Below, in pieces: positions 7,789 through 15,500 of a stretch of DNA of 64,000 nucleotides (its first letter is position 1; each line of letters starts with the position of its first letter). Source of the DNA: JBIYSM02 sp044759095 (lineage in GTDB: Bacteria > Bacillota > Bacilli > Brevibacillales > Brevibacillaceae); the NCBI RefSeq assembly GCF_044759095.2, contig NZ_JBIYSM020000019.1:11279-75278 (forward strand). Direction: 5' to 3'. Made by a program: the position numbers and the translations under genes. Under the pieces are notes generated by a model that made no database searches, was not told where the DNA came from, and saw only the letters and a list, made by a program, of their open reading frames with translations.

Positions 7789-9807
7789 TCATTCATTAGG
7801 GAGAAGGTAATTTTCTAATGCTTGAGAAGGTATAGGAGGGCTGAATAAATAACCCTGCATTTCATTGCAATGTAGCATTTTCAAAAATTCCACTTGCTCG
7901 ATTTCATCGACTCCTTCGGCGATTACCTTCAAATTAAGCCCTTTTGCCAACGATATCACCGCTTTCACAATCGCTGCATGATCATCCTTGGTTGTAACAT
8001 GACGAACGAACGATCTGTCAATTTTTAAGGTATCGATGGGAAAACGGCTCAGGTAGCTTAAAGAGGAATATCCGGTCCCGAAATCATCAATCGATAAGGT
8101 AAGACCGAGGCATCTTAATTCATTGAGGGTTTCAATCACTCGGTTTCCATCGCTCATGGCGATGTTTTCGGTTATCTCCAATTCCAAATACTGAGGATCC
8201 AATCCAGTTTCCTCCAAGATTCGCGCAATCGTTTCTACCAGATTTTCTTGTTGAAATTGGCGGCCTGATAGATTCACTGCCACTTGAATCGGTTTGTACC
8301 CGGCATCCTGCCAGGCTTTGTTCTGTTTGCAGGCAGTACGCAGCACCCACTCCCCAATCGGAATAATCAAACCTGTTTCTTCTGCAAGGGGAATAAAATC
8401 AACGGGACTTATCATTCCCAACTCAGGATGCCTCCACCGAATCAAAGCTTCCGTCCCTACGATCTGATTTGTCTTCAAGTCTACCTTGGGCTGATAATAC
8501 ACGAGGAATTCATCGCGCTCCAATGCCTTATGAAGATTACTCTCCAGCACTAGCCTCTCCAGTGCCTTTTCGTTCATATCAGATGTATAAAATTGATAGG
8601 TGTTTCCTCCCTTTTCCTTCGCACTGTACATGGCCGTGTCGGCATTCTTCAATAAGGTTTCCGGGTCGTTTCCGTCTAGCGGATACAAACTAATTCCCAT
8701 ACTCGTGGTCAAAAAAAATTCTTGATTCCCTACGACTAATGGTTGTTCAAAGGATTGAACAATGTTCCTTACCTTCAGTGCCGCATCTTCCACATTTTTG
8801 ATGGGTGAAAGCAGGATCGAAAATTCATCACCGCCCATACGAGCCACGGTATCCCCTTCTCTAACCGCACTTTGCAGCCGTTCTGAAACAGCTTGCAATA
8901 TTTGATCTCCAACGGAATGCCCCAAGCTGTCGTTTATACTTTTAAATCGATCCAAATCAAGAAATACCAGTGCCGCCCATGTATTCATGTGTTGAGCTTG
9001 ATCCAATACCGAGGTAAGCTGCTCATGAAACAAAGATCTGTTCTGCAAACCGGTGAGGGAATCGTGACCCGATTGATGTGCAATTCGTTCCTCAAAGAAC
9101 TTGTGCTCCGTAATATCTGTAAAAATACCCGCATACCCTCTGATTTGGCCCGTTGACTCTTTAATCGCCGTAATCGTGAGCCATTGTAAATAAATTTCAC
9201 CGTTCTTCCGCCTATTCCAAATTTCGCCCTGCCATCGACCCGTTTCATGAATAGAGGCCCACATATGCAGATAAAACTCCCCATCATGACGTCCGGAACT
9301 CAGGATGCTTGGTTTTTTTCCGATCACATCTTCAGCCAGATATCCCGTAACCGTTTCGAAAGCAGGATTAACCTTTTGAATACGTCCGGAACGGTCCGTA
9401 ATCATGATTCCCTCAACGGTATTGTTAAAAATGGCGGAAGCCAGATACAACTGCTCTTCATGGTCATTTAACACGTTTTGTTTCGAAAATACACCAAGGT
9501 AGTTGGTGATTTCTTCCTCCTCGTTCTTAACCACGCTGATCGTCAGCAAAACTTTAAGCGTTTCGCCATGTCTACCACGAAATCGAGGAGTACCCTTCCA
9601 TTGATCAAACCCAACCGGAAAGAGAAATTCGTGCTTCTCCGCAAAAAAAAGGGACATATGCTTGCCTACCACTTCGCGGATGCTGTAGCCCGTAATGGTC
9701 GTGACCGCAGGGTTAGTGAATTGTATGATTCCGTTCGCATCGGTAATGACGATCCCATTATGTGACATCTGATAGATTTTGTCTCCTTTTCCAATCATGA
9801 TCGACAA
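7789..9807 (-). CDS. PAS-PAS-GGDEF-EAL c-di-GMP turnover protein
   Basis: This 672-aa protein has two PAS domains (about 10-115 and 125-240), a GGDEF domain (about 250-410) and an EAL domain (about 420-670). The motifs are intact: I-site REGD, MGGDEF, EALIRW, NLS, LEITEN, DDFGTGYSSL, KIDRSF, AEGVDE and QGYLFS. It shares clear sequence similarity with the next gene downstream, so the pair probably arose by duplication with loss or gain of one PAS. The start is uncertain: TTG at 9807 and ATG at 9798 are both in frame and neither has a convincing ribosome site. It heads the four-gene signalling operon, and a perfect 18-bp palindrome sits about 45 bp upstream. Confidence 0.9.
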   Translation of the reverse strand: MSIMIGKGDKIYQMSHNGIVITDANGIIQFTNPAVTTITGYSIREVVGKHMSLFFAEKHEFLFPVGFDQWKGTPRFRGRHGETLKVLLTISVVKNEEEEITNYLGVFSKQNVLNDHEEQLYLASAIFNNTVEGIMITDRSGRIQKVNPAFETVTGYLAEDVIGKKPSILSSGRHDGEFYLHMWASIHETGRWQGEIWNRRKNGEIYLQWLTITAIKESTGQIRGYAGIFTDITEHKFFEERIAHQSGHDSLTGLQNRSLFHEQLTSVLDQAQHMNTWAALVFLDLDRFKSINDSLGHSVGDQILQAVSERLQSAVREGDTVARMGGDEFSILLSPIKNVEDAALKVRNIVQSFEQPLVVGNQEFFLTTSMGISLYPLDGNDPETLLKNADTAMYSAKEKGGNTYQFYTSDMNEKALERLVLESNLHKALERDEFLVYYQPKVDLKTNQIVGTEALIRWRHPELGMISPVDFIPLAEETGLIIPIGEWVLRTACKQNKAWQDAGYKPIQVAVNLSGRQFQQENLVETIARILEETGLDPQYLELEITENIAMSDGNRVIETLNELRCLGLTLSIDDFGTGYSSLSYLSRFPIDTLKIDRSFVRHVTTKDDHAAIVKAVISLAKGLNLKVIAEGVDEIEQVEFLKMLHCNEMQGYLFSPPIPSQALENYLLPNE

Positions 9808-9851
9808 GGCATTTTATCTATAATTGTAATCGGATGGAAATTTCAGATACA

Positions 9852-9869
9852 ATCAGGGAATTCCCTGAT
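9852..9869. promoter_or_regulatory. Perfect 18-bp palindrome upstream of the c-di-GMP/aerotaxis operon
   Basis: ATCAGGGAATTCCCTGAT is fully self-complementary with no spacer and lies 45 bp before the first start codon of the operon, where an operator is expected. I do not recognise the regulator. Confidence 0.55.
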
Positions 9870-9879
9870 ATTTAACCGA

Positions 9880-9923
9880 AAAAAAACAAAAAAAACAGTT
9901 ATCTTTTGATTCAGCGATAACTG
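9880..9923 (-). terminator. Rho-independent terminator after the alpha/beta hydrolase gene
   Basis: On the minus strand, arms CAGTTATC and GATAACTG (8 bp, 12-nt loop) are followed by a run of eight Ts. It separates the hydrolase transcript from the c-di-GMP operon. Confidence 0.8.
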
Positions 9924-9941
9924 CTTTCCATACGAAACTAC

Positions 9942-10742
9942 TTATCCTACCGCATCAGATACCTGTTTTTGATTCAAGATAAAGCCAATCGAGATTCGGT
10001 TAAATTCTTCTGGCTGATCCACGTTGACGACGTGGCCGGAGTTGGAAATCAAAGCCAGTCTGGAATATTTCCTCTGGCTCACACATGCTTCGACAGAAGG
10101 TAAAAACATATAGTCCTCGTCCCCCATAATGTACAGGGTAGGGATCGGAGGTTCCTTTGCCAACAGTGCGCTTAAGAACGAATTAACGCCCTTGGTCAGT
10201 TTAAACCATTTCTTGAATTCTTTCTGGCACAGCTTTTTGGCTTCTCTTACAAAAAGTGACCGGGATTCCCGATGTCTTTTCCTCGGCATGATAACCCACG
10301 CAAACAAACGATACAGCCACATATAGGGAACAAAATGCTTCACCATGTTGCCTAATGTAATCAGAACCTGGGAACGAAAGTTCAGCTTGGTTACAGCGCC
10401 GCCCAATACCATCGAACGTATTTTGGAAGGATACCTCTCGGCAATCGACTGAATCACGATCGTACCGAGAGATATCCCGACAAAATGCGTGGAGTGGATT
10501 TGCAAATGGTTCAAAACATCAATGATATCCTTGCTTACTTCGGCAAACGTATAGTCCTTAAACCACTTGCGCTTGGAGTCCTTTGATTTCCCATGGCCAC
10601 GAAGGTCAACGAGTAGAATATTAAACTTCTCTTTGAATGGTTTCAGCTGTTTATACCATATGGTTGAGCTCCCCCCTGCCCCGTGCACAAAGGTCACCCA
10701 TTCATCATTTTCTCCGCGTACATACGTCTTGTAATGAATCAA
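9942..10742 (-). CDS. Alpha/beta-fold hydrolase
   Basis: This 266-aa protein has the standard alpha/beta hydrolase layout. The oxyanion strand is FVHGAGG (about 17-23), the nucleophile elbow GISLGT has its Ser near residue 96, an acid lies in MGDEDYMF (about 210), and the catalytic His is in NSGHVVNVDQP (about 240). A lid-like insertion rich in basic and aromatic residues (WVIMPRKRHRESRS) sits mid-protein. The substrate cannot be inferred. The start is TTG at 10742 with AGGGGGT seven bases upstream. It lies 62 bp after an epimerase gene on the same strand and ends at a strong terminator. Confidence 0.85.
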   Translation of the reverse strand: MIHYKTYVRGENDEWVTFVHGAGGSSTIWYKQLKPFKEKFNILLVDLRGHGKSKDSKRKWFKDYTFAEVSKDIIDVLNHLQIHSTHFVGISLGTIVIQSIAERYPSKIRSMVLGGAVTKLNFRSQVLITLGNMVKHFVPYMWLYRLFAWVIMPRKRHRESRSLFVREAKKLCQKEFKKWFKLTKGVNSFLSALLAKEPPIPTLYIMGDEDYMFLPSVEACVSQRKYSRLALISNSGHVVNVDQPEEFNRISIGFILNQKQVSDAVG

Positions 10743-10804
10743 TTGCCTTACCCCCTCTGTCTATTATATAGAAGGGGCAGCACCCTTAAAAGGTTTACCA
10801 TTTT

Positions 10805-11746
10805 CTAGGATGAACGCTTTTGGCCCATGAATTTCAGTGTTTCGACGATCCCTGTTTGATACGGAGTCATGGGAATTTTCCCGATTTGCTTTTCCAGTTT
10901 CTCTCCGCTTAGCACGACAGGATTTTCCGTCAAATACATCATTTCCACAACTTCCTTCATCATCTTATCCACCAGTCCAAGCAGCCATAGCATTGGCTTT
11001 GTAACCGTTCCCACCCGTTTCCGGTATCCTGTCTCCTCTCTTAGAATCTGCACAATCTCCTCCCCGGAAATGACCCCGCTCCCCGGTATATTCCAATTCT
11101 GCCCATAAGCCGAATCACACAAGGAAAGCTGTACCAAAGCTTTGGCTCCATCAGGGGTATAGATGTATTCCCTTTTCCTCTTTTGATTTCCAATAAACAT
11201 GGCTCGTTTGTTGGATAGAACGCCTTGGAAGGTGTAGTGGAGCATGGTATTTCCGGCATGAGGACCGTAAAAGTCGGGAAAATGAGCGATGATCGCCGGT
11301 ATGCCAGATTGTTTGACCATTGTCTCGAGTTGGAAACGAATGCGCCCTTTTTTTGTATGCGGAACTTTTGGTGTATCTTCCGTCACTTTTGTTCCATTGC
11401 CTTTTCCATACGCATAAATATTATCTACCACCACAAGCCTTGCGTTGTTTCTTTCAGCGGCATTCAGAATGTTGCTCATGAGAACAGGCAGCCGGCTTTC
11501 CCATTCATAATAGGGCAGATTCATCGCATGGAAGATAACATCTGCCCCTGCTGTAGCTTCTATCAGACGATCCATATCAAAAGCATCCCCAGGAAAGATG
11601 TTCACCTTTTCCTCCTCTCCAAATAGGGATGCAAGTCTTGACTCACCACGTGCAAAAGCCGTTACTTCTATTCCTCTCGCAATCAATTCCATTACAATCG
11701 CATAACCTATACTACCGCTTGCGCCTAACACAGCCGCCTTTTTCAA
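10805..11746 (-). CDS. NAD-dependent epimerase/dehydratase family protein
   Basis: This extended short-chain dehydrogenase of 313 aa opens with the Rossmann motif GASGSIGYA. Later segments include VVDNIYAYGKGNG, where the Tyr of the active site is expected, and IAHFPDFYGPHAGN. Sugar-nucleotide epimerases and NmrA-like reductases share this plan; the substrate is unknown. TTG at 11746 is chosen because GGAGGG lies five bases before it and translation from there starts exactly at the Rossmann strand. A longer open frame reaches back into tetR but has no ribosome site. A 13-bp motif in the gap to tetR is repeated upstream of tetR, so TetR probably controls both genes. Confidence 0.8.
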   Translation of the reverse strand: MKKAAVLGASGSIGYAIVMELIARGIEVTAFARGESRLASLFGEEEKVNIFPGDAFDMDRLIEATAGADVIFHAMNLPYYEWESRLPVLMSNILNAAERNNARLVVVDNIYAYGKGNGTKVTEDTPKVPHTKKGRIRFQLETMVKQSGIPAIIAHFPDFYGPHAGNTMLHYTFQGVLSNKRAMFIGNQKRKREYIYTPDGAKALVQLSLCDSAYGQNWNIPGSGVISGEEIVQILREETGYRKRVGTVTKPMLWLLGLVDKMMKEVVEMMYLTENPVVLSGEKLEKQIGKIPMTPYQTGIVETLKFMGQKRSS

Positions 11747-11771
11747 GGGTATCCCTCCATTAATTAACCAT

Positions 11772-11784
11772 TGTTCAATTAAAT
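11772..11784. promoter_or_regulatory. Candidate TetR operator, copy 1
   Basis: TGTTCAATTAAAT lies between the tetR stop and the epimerase start. The identical 13-mer occurs upstream of tetR at 12396-12408. Here it is part of a larger imperfect inverted repeat with arms AATTAA and TTAATT. Confidence 0.5.
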
Positions 11785-11795
11785 TGCAAAAAAAA

Positions 11796-12374
11796 TTATT
11801 CCCTATGCAATGCCTTGAGAAGAAAGGAAACATGCGATTCTGCCATCATCCGAACGTCTTCAAACGTTTGGTTGCAGTGGCGACAATAATGGGTGACAAA
11901 ACCGTGCAGGGACAAAAACACAGACCATATTTCCTGGAGAGTCACCTTGTTTCCGCATAAGGAATGCACCGCTTTTGCAAATTTTTCATAGCTTGCGCTT
12001 GGCCCATCATCCATAAAGTTTTGAACTTCCTTGTCTTTGATGAGAAACATAATCTCGTAATGACTCTGATGCGTGAGACCAAATTGGATAAATCCCAGCA
12101 ACACTTCTCTAAGCTTTTCCTTCGGATCCAACTGTCGGCTCATGATCTCTTCAAGGATTCCGTCCAGAAGAGAAAAATCCAGCTTCACCATCGCATAGAA
12201 CAAATCCGCTTTATTTTTAAAATGATAGTAGATCGCACCGTGGCTGTAGTTCAATTCTTGGGCGATTTGTCTCATGGAGACATTTTGATATCCTCTCTCT
12301 CTAAATAATCCCCGTGCTACGTCCATGATCATCTCTCGGGTCAGTTCTTGCGCAACTGCTTTTCTCGGTGTCAT
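11796..12374 (-). CDS. TetR family transcriptional regulator
   Basis: This 192-aa repressor has an N-terminal TetR helix-turn-helix (residues about 12-58: MDVARGLFRERGYQNVSM, then YYHFKNKADLF) and a variable ligand-binding C-terminal half rich in His and Cys (THYCRHCNQTF). ATG at 12374 follows AAGGAGG. The ligand is unknown. The next gene on the same strand is an epimerase/reductase with the same 13-bp motif in front of it, so the pair looks like a self-contained inducible unit. Confidence 0.88.
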   Translation of the reverse strand: MTPRKAVAQELTREMIMDVARGLFRERGYQNVSMRQIAQELNYSHGAIYYHFKNKADLFYAMVKLDFSLLDGILEEIMSRQLDPKEKLREVLLGFIQFGLTHQSHYEIMFLIKDKEVQNFMDDGPSASYEKFAKAVHSLCGNKVTLQEIWSVFLSLHGFVTHYCRHCNQTFEDVRMMAESHVSFLLKALHRE

Positions 12375-12395
12375 GTCGCCCTCCTTTTTGACCGC

Positions 12396-12408
12396 TGTTC
12401 AATTAAAT
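12396..12408. promoter_or_regulatory. Candidate TetR operator, copy 2 (autoregulatory)
   Basis: TGTTCAATTAAAT starts 22 bp before the tetR start codon and is identical to the motif at 11772-11784. Confidence 0.5.
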
Positions 12409-12435
12409 AATAAGCACTAATCCAATTTTTGTCAA

Positions 12436-12643
12436 CACTCATTTTCTGAGTGATGAGACTGTCGAAAAAGGAATTCGTGTCTATTCGGGACCGATTTCTC
12501 CGCTCCGGGACGATTCGCGTGGGCATCGCCAAAGCCGCGTCCCTACGCTAGCAGGTAGTCACAGCTCGCGGGTAGCTGGAGGAATCGGTCCCTCTCCAAA
12601 CCATTGGTTTCTCAACAAACTGATCACTCATTTCCTGAGTGAT
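12436..12643. repeat. Nested inverted-repeat element (MITE-like) filling the intergenic gap
   Basis: Each end is a small palindrome: CACTCA-TTTTC-TGAGTG at the left and ATCACTCA-TTTCC-TGAGTGAT at the right. Just inside, GGGACCGATTTCTCC (12487-12501) pairs with GGAGGAATCGGTCCC (12578-12592), 14 of 15 bases. The 208-bp unit could fold into one long arm and has no coding potential. The right flank (CGTTCGGACTTG) recurs next to ssrA at about 36237. It could be a miniature transposable element or a structured intergenic repeat. Confidence 0.55.
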
Positions 12644-12672
12644 GTACTCGTTCGGACTTGCAAGATCCAACC

Positions 12673-13557
12673 TTACTGCTTGTCAAACCACTTGATCAGC
12701 GCCTGCGTGCCGCTGTCTTCCTCTCCCATTGCAGCCAACTCTTTGTACAACGACTGGGACAACTCCAAACCGGGCGTCAGCAGGCCCATCTCCTTTGCCG
12801 CCTCCAGCGCAATCGTCATGTCCTTGATGAAGTGCTTGACGTAGAATCCCGGCGCAAAGTTGCCGGCGATCATGCGCGGGGCCAAATTGCTCAGCGACCA
12901 ACTCCCAGCCGCGCCCGCCTCGATACTCTTCAGTACGCGGGACGGGTCGAGACCTGCTTTTTTGGCGTAGGCGATCGCCTCGCAGACGCCAATCATGTTG
13001 GAAGCAATGGCAATCTGGTTGCACATCTTCGTATGCTGCCCGGCTCCGGGGCCTCCTTGCAGGATGACGTTGGTACCCATCACCTTGAGGATCGGCTCAA
13101 CAGCAGCAAACGCTTCCGCATCGCCGCCTGCCATGATAGTCAGCCGCGCCTCCCGCGCACCGATATCGCCACCGGAGACAGGGGCATCCAGCGCATGCAG
13201 GGAGCGCTGTTTCGCCTCGTCGTAAATCTTTCGCGCCAGGGACGGTTTGGAGGTCGTCATATCGATCAAATAGCTTCCCGGCTGCGCATTCGCCACGATT
13301 CCATCCGTACTGAGATAGATCTCCTCCACGTCCTGCGGATAGCCGACCATGGTGATCACCACCTGCGCGGATGATGCCAAATCAGCCACCCGGTCGACCC
13401 AGACCGCGCCCTGGGCGATCAGTTCTTCCGCTTTTGCTTTCGTGCGGTTGTAGACCAGCACGCGATAACCCGCCTTGAGCAGATGGCCCGCCATGCTTTT
13501 ACCCATCACGCCCGTTCCGATAAAGCCGATCACTGTCTTGTCCGTTTGCAAGGACAT
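12673..13557 (-). CDS. NAD(P)-dependent beta-hydroxyacid dehydrogenase (3-hydroxyisobutyrate/tartronate semialdehyde type)
   Basis: This 294-aa member of the beta-hydroxyacid dehydrogenase family has the N-terminal dinucleotide site IGFIGTGVMGKSMAGHL, substrate-binding DAPVSGGDIGAREA (about 118-131) and catalytic lysine region GAGQHTKMCNQ (Lys about 170). It should oxidise or reduce a short 3-hydroxyacid; 3-hydroxyisobutyrate, tartronate semialdehyde and glyoxylate are the usual options. ATG at 13557 is chosen for the GGAGTGGTGAAC before it; the upstream in-frame codons add no family-like sequence. It stands alone, flanked by a structured repeat on one side and a terminator on the other. Confidence 0.87.
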   Translation of the reverse strand: MSLQTDKTVIGFIGTGVMGKSMAGHLLKAGYRVLVYNRTKAKAEELIAQGAVWVDRVADLASSAQVVITMVGYPQDVEEIYLSTDGIVANAQPGSYLIDMTTSKPSLARKIYDEAKQRSLHALDAPVSGGDIGAREARLTIMAGGDAEAFAAVEPILKVMGTNVILQGGPGAGQHTKMCNQIAIASNMIGVCEAIAYAKKAGLDPSRVLKSIEAGAAGSWSLSNLAPRMIAGNFAPGFYVKHFIKDMTIALEAAKEMGLLTPGLELSQSLYKELAAMGEEDSGTQALIKWFDKQ

Positions 13558-13688
13558 GTTCACCACTCCCATCGCTGTAACAGAACATTCCAAGTTGTAG
13601 TTTTCTCCTTGATCCCATCATCTCCTTTTTTTATGCGGCTTCTTTTTCGATCTTTTATGTTTTCGCAAACGTAACGTAAAGCACAGCA

Positions 13689-13722
13689 GAAAACCTAGCA
13701 GTGATCTTTCCGCTAGGTTTTC
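13689..13722. terminator. Bidirectional terminator between motB and the dehydrogenase gene
   Basis: GAAAACCTAGC and GCTAGGTTTTC form an 11-bp stem with a 12-nt loop and T-rich tails on both strands. On the minus strand it ends the motAB transcript. Confidence 0.75.
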
Positions 13723-13738
13723 TTACTAGTGGGGTGAT

Positions 13739-14473
13739 TTATTTGGCGGCGGCTGAAGACGGCGTATTGGAGTTGGCGATAATGAGAACCACCCTGCGAT
13801 TTTTGCGGCGCCCTTCTTCCGTGTTGTTCGGGTGCGACGGACGGTACTCGCCGTAACCGGTAACGACAAACCGTCCCGGATCCAAGTGGTGCCGGTCGAT
13901 CAAATAGCGGGCAATCGCGCTGGCTCTAGCTGCTGACAATTCCCAGTTTGTCGGAAATTTGGCACTCGCAATCGGAACGTTATCGGTGTGCCCCTCCAGC
14001 CTGATTTCGTTCGGGATCTGCTGCAGCAGCGGAGCGATATGATCCAGCAAGGATTTGGTCATATCCAGAAGATCCGCTTTGCCGGAATCAAAAGACATCA
14101 CTTCCGGCATGGCGATCTCGATGCCTAGTTTGGTTCGCTGCACCGATAAGTCAATCTTGTTGTCTTTGGAAAAGTGAGAGACCGTTTCCATGATCTTCTG
14201 GATTTCCTCTTCGTTTTTCATGACTTCAAGCAACTGCTCTTCCGTCTTCTTGTCGATTTGAACCGTATTCTCTCCTTGGTTGCCGAGCAAACTGCGATTG
14301 TTGAACGAATCAACCACAGACTTCATTTTGATGCGGTCGACTTGGGAAAAAGAAAAGAGGAGCACAAACAACACCAGGATCAAAGTCATCAAGTCAGCGT
14401 ATGTGACCAGCCAGCCGGACTGTGGCCTATCCAGAAATCCCCTGCTTCGCTTCATGTTTTGCACGGTCGTCAT
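13739..14473 (-). CDS. motB: Flagellar stator protein MotB
   Basis: This 244-aa stator subunit anchors the flagellar motor to peptidoglycan and forms half of the ion channel. After a short cytoplasmic tail comes a single membrane segment (YADLMTLILVLFVLLFSFSQ) with the ion-binding Asp27. A C-terminal OmpA-like domain (about 115-235) contains EGHTDNVP and ELSAARA for wall binding. The start overlaps the end of motA by 47 bp, a usual arrangement. Whether it uses H+ or Na+ cannot be told from this reading. No other flagellar genes are near, as is common for motAB in bacilli. Confidence 0.92.
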   Translation of the reverse strand: MTTVQNMKRSRGFLDRPQSGWLVTYADLMTLILVLFVLLFSFSQVDRIKMKSVVDSFNNRSLLGNQGENTVQIDKKTEEQLLEVMKNEEEIQKIMETVSHFSKDNKIDLSVQRTKLGIEIAMPEVMSFDSGKADLLDMTKSLLDHIAPLLQQIPNEIRLEGHTDNVPIASAKFPTNWELSAARASAIARYLIDRHHLDPGRFVVTGYGEYRPSHPNNTEEGRRKNRRVVLIIANSNTPSSAAAK

Positions 14474-15347
14474 ACCTCGTTTCCAATTCCTTCAGTTGGT
14501 TTATTGTCTCCTGCGTAATGAAGGCCTCCAATTTTTGCCGCAAAACCAATACACTTTCATTTTTTCGGATGCTGATAACGGCTTCGGTCACGATAGTCTT
14601 CATCAATATCTCATCTTCGGAAAGTCTCAGCAGCTTGTTGGCGATCGGAATCAAAATCAGATTGGCCAAAATCACGCCATAAAACGTGGTGATCAGAGCC
14701 AGGGCAATGCCGGGCCCCAATTTTTCCGGGTCGTTCAACTGTTGGAGCATCAGCACCAAACCGATGATCGTTCCGACCATCCCCCAAGCGGGCGCGACTT
14801 CACCGGCTTTACTGATCAGCGTGTAACCTCTGAAGTGCCGGCTTTTCAAAGCTTGAATTTCAATTTCGAGGATTTCCTTTATTCTTCTGGACGGCACTCC
14901 ATCCATGACCAAATCAATTCCTTTGCGGATAAAAGCGTCCTGAATCCGGTTTTTTCCTTCCTCCAGCCCCAAAATGACGCCTTTCTCTTTCGACTGCCTT
15001 AGCAGCAGCACAAAAAACTCAATTAATTCCTGCAGATCCACTTCTTTTCTGTAATACGTTTGACGAATGACGGACAGGCAATTTTTCATTTCCTTCCATC
15101 CGAAGTCGACGAAAATCGTCGCAAATATGCCTCCAACGACGATGGCGAAGGAAGGCAGACTAAAAAAGCCGAGAACGCCCGATGTACCTCCGGCAAAATA
15201 AATGGAAACCAAAATCAATATCATCCCGATGATAATACCAACGGGAGTGCTCCAATCTTTTCTCATTTTCTTCCCCACTCCAATTTTCGGAAATGTCATG
15301 ATAAATGGCGCAAACGGCGGCTTCTGTTTCGGCAATTCGTTCGACAT
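14427..15347 (-). CDS. motA: Flagellar stator protein MotA
   Basis: This 306-aa protein has four predicted membrane segments and the large cytoplasmic loop that contacts the rotor. The SKAGEVAPAWGMVGTIIG stretch holds the conserved proline of MotA/TolQ channels. It has an N-terminal extension of about 40 residues before the first membrane segment, longer than many MotA proteins. ATG at 15347 follows AAGGGGGGATC; a longer upstream open frame has no such site. It is translated together with motB and lies after an oppA-type gene from which a terminator separates it. Confidence 0.9.
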   Translation of the reverse strand: MSNELPKQKPPFAPFIMTFPKIGVGKKMRKDWSTPVGIIIGMILILVSIYFAGGTSGVLGFFSLPSFAIVVGGIFATIFVDFGWKEMKNCLSVIRQTYYRKEVDLQELIEFFVLLLRQSKEKGVILGLEEGKNRIQDAFIRKGIDLVMDGVPSRRIKEILEIEIQALKSRHFRGYTLISKAGEVAPAWGMVGTIIGLVLMLQQLNDPEKLGPGIALALITTFYGVILANLILIPIANKLLRLSEDEILMKTIVTEAVISIRKNESVLVLRQKLEAFITQETINQLKELETRYDDRAKHEAKQGISG

Positions 15348-15444
15348 GATCCCCCTTATTTTCCTAATTATTGACATGTATTTTTCTACTTTCAGATGAT
15401 AGATGGGGGTAACTTCAATGTCAATGAAATTTAGCTTTAGCAAA

Positions 15445-15493
15445 AAAACATCAAACAGAAAATCATTCGTTACGATTTCCCGTTTGATGTTTT
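15445..15493. terminator. Terminator after the OppA-type gene
   Basis: AAAACATCAAAC pairs with GTTTGATGTTTT (12 bp, 25-nt loop), ending just before the stop codon of the binding-protein gene on its right and well clear of the motA start. Confidence 0.7.
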
Positions 15494-15500
15494 CCCTTGG

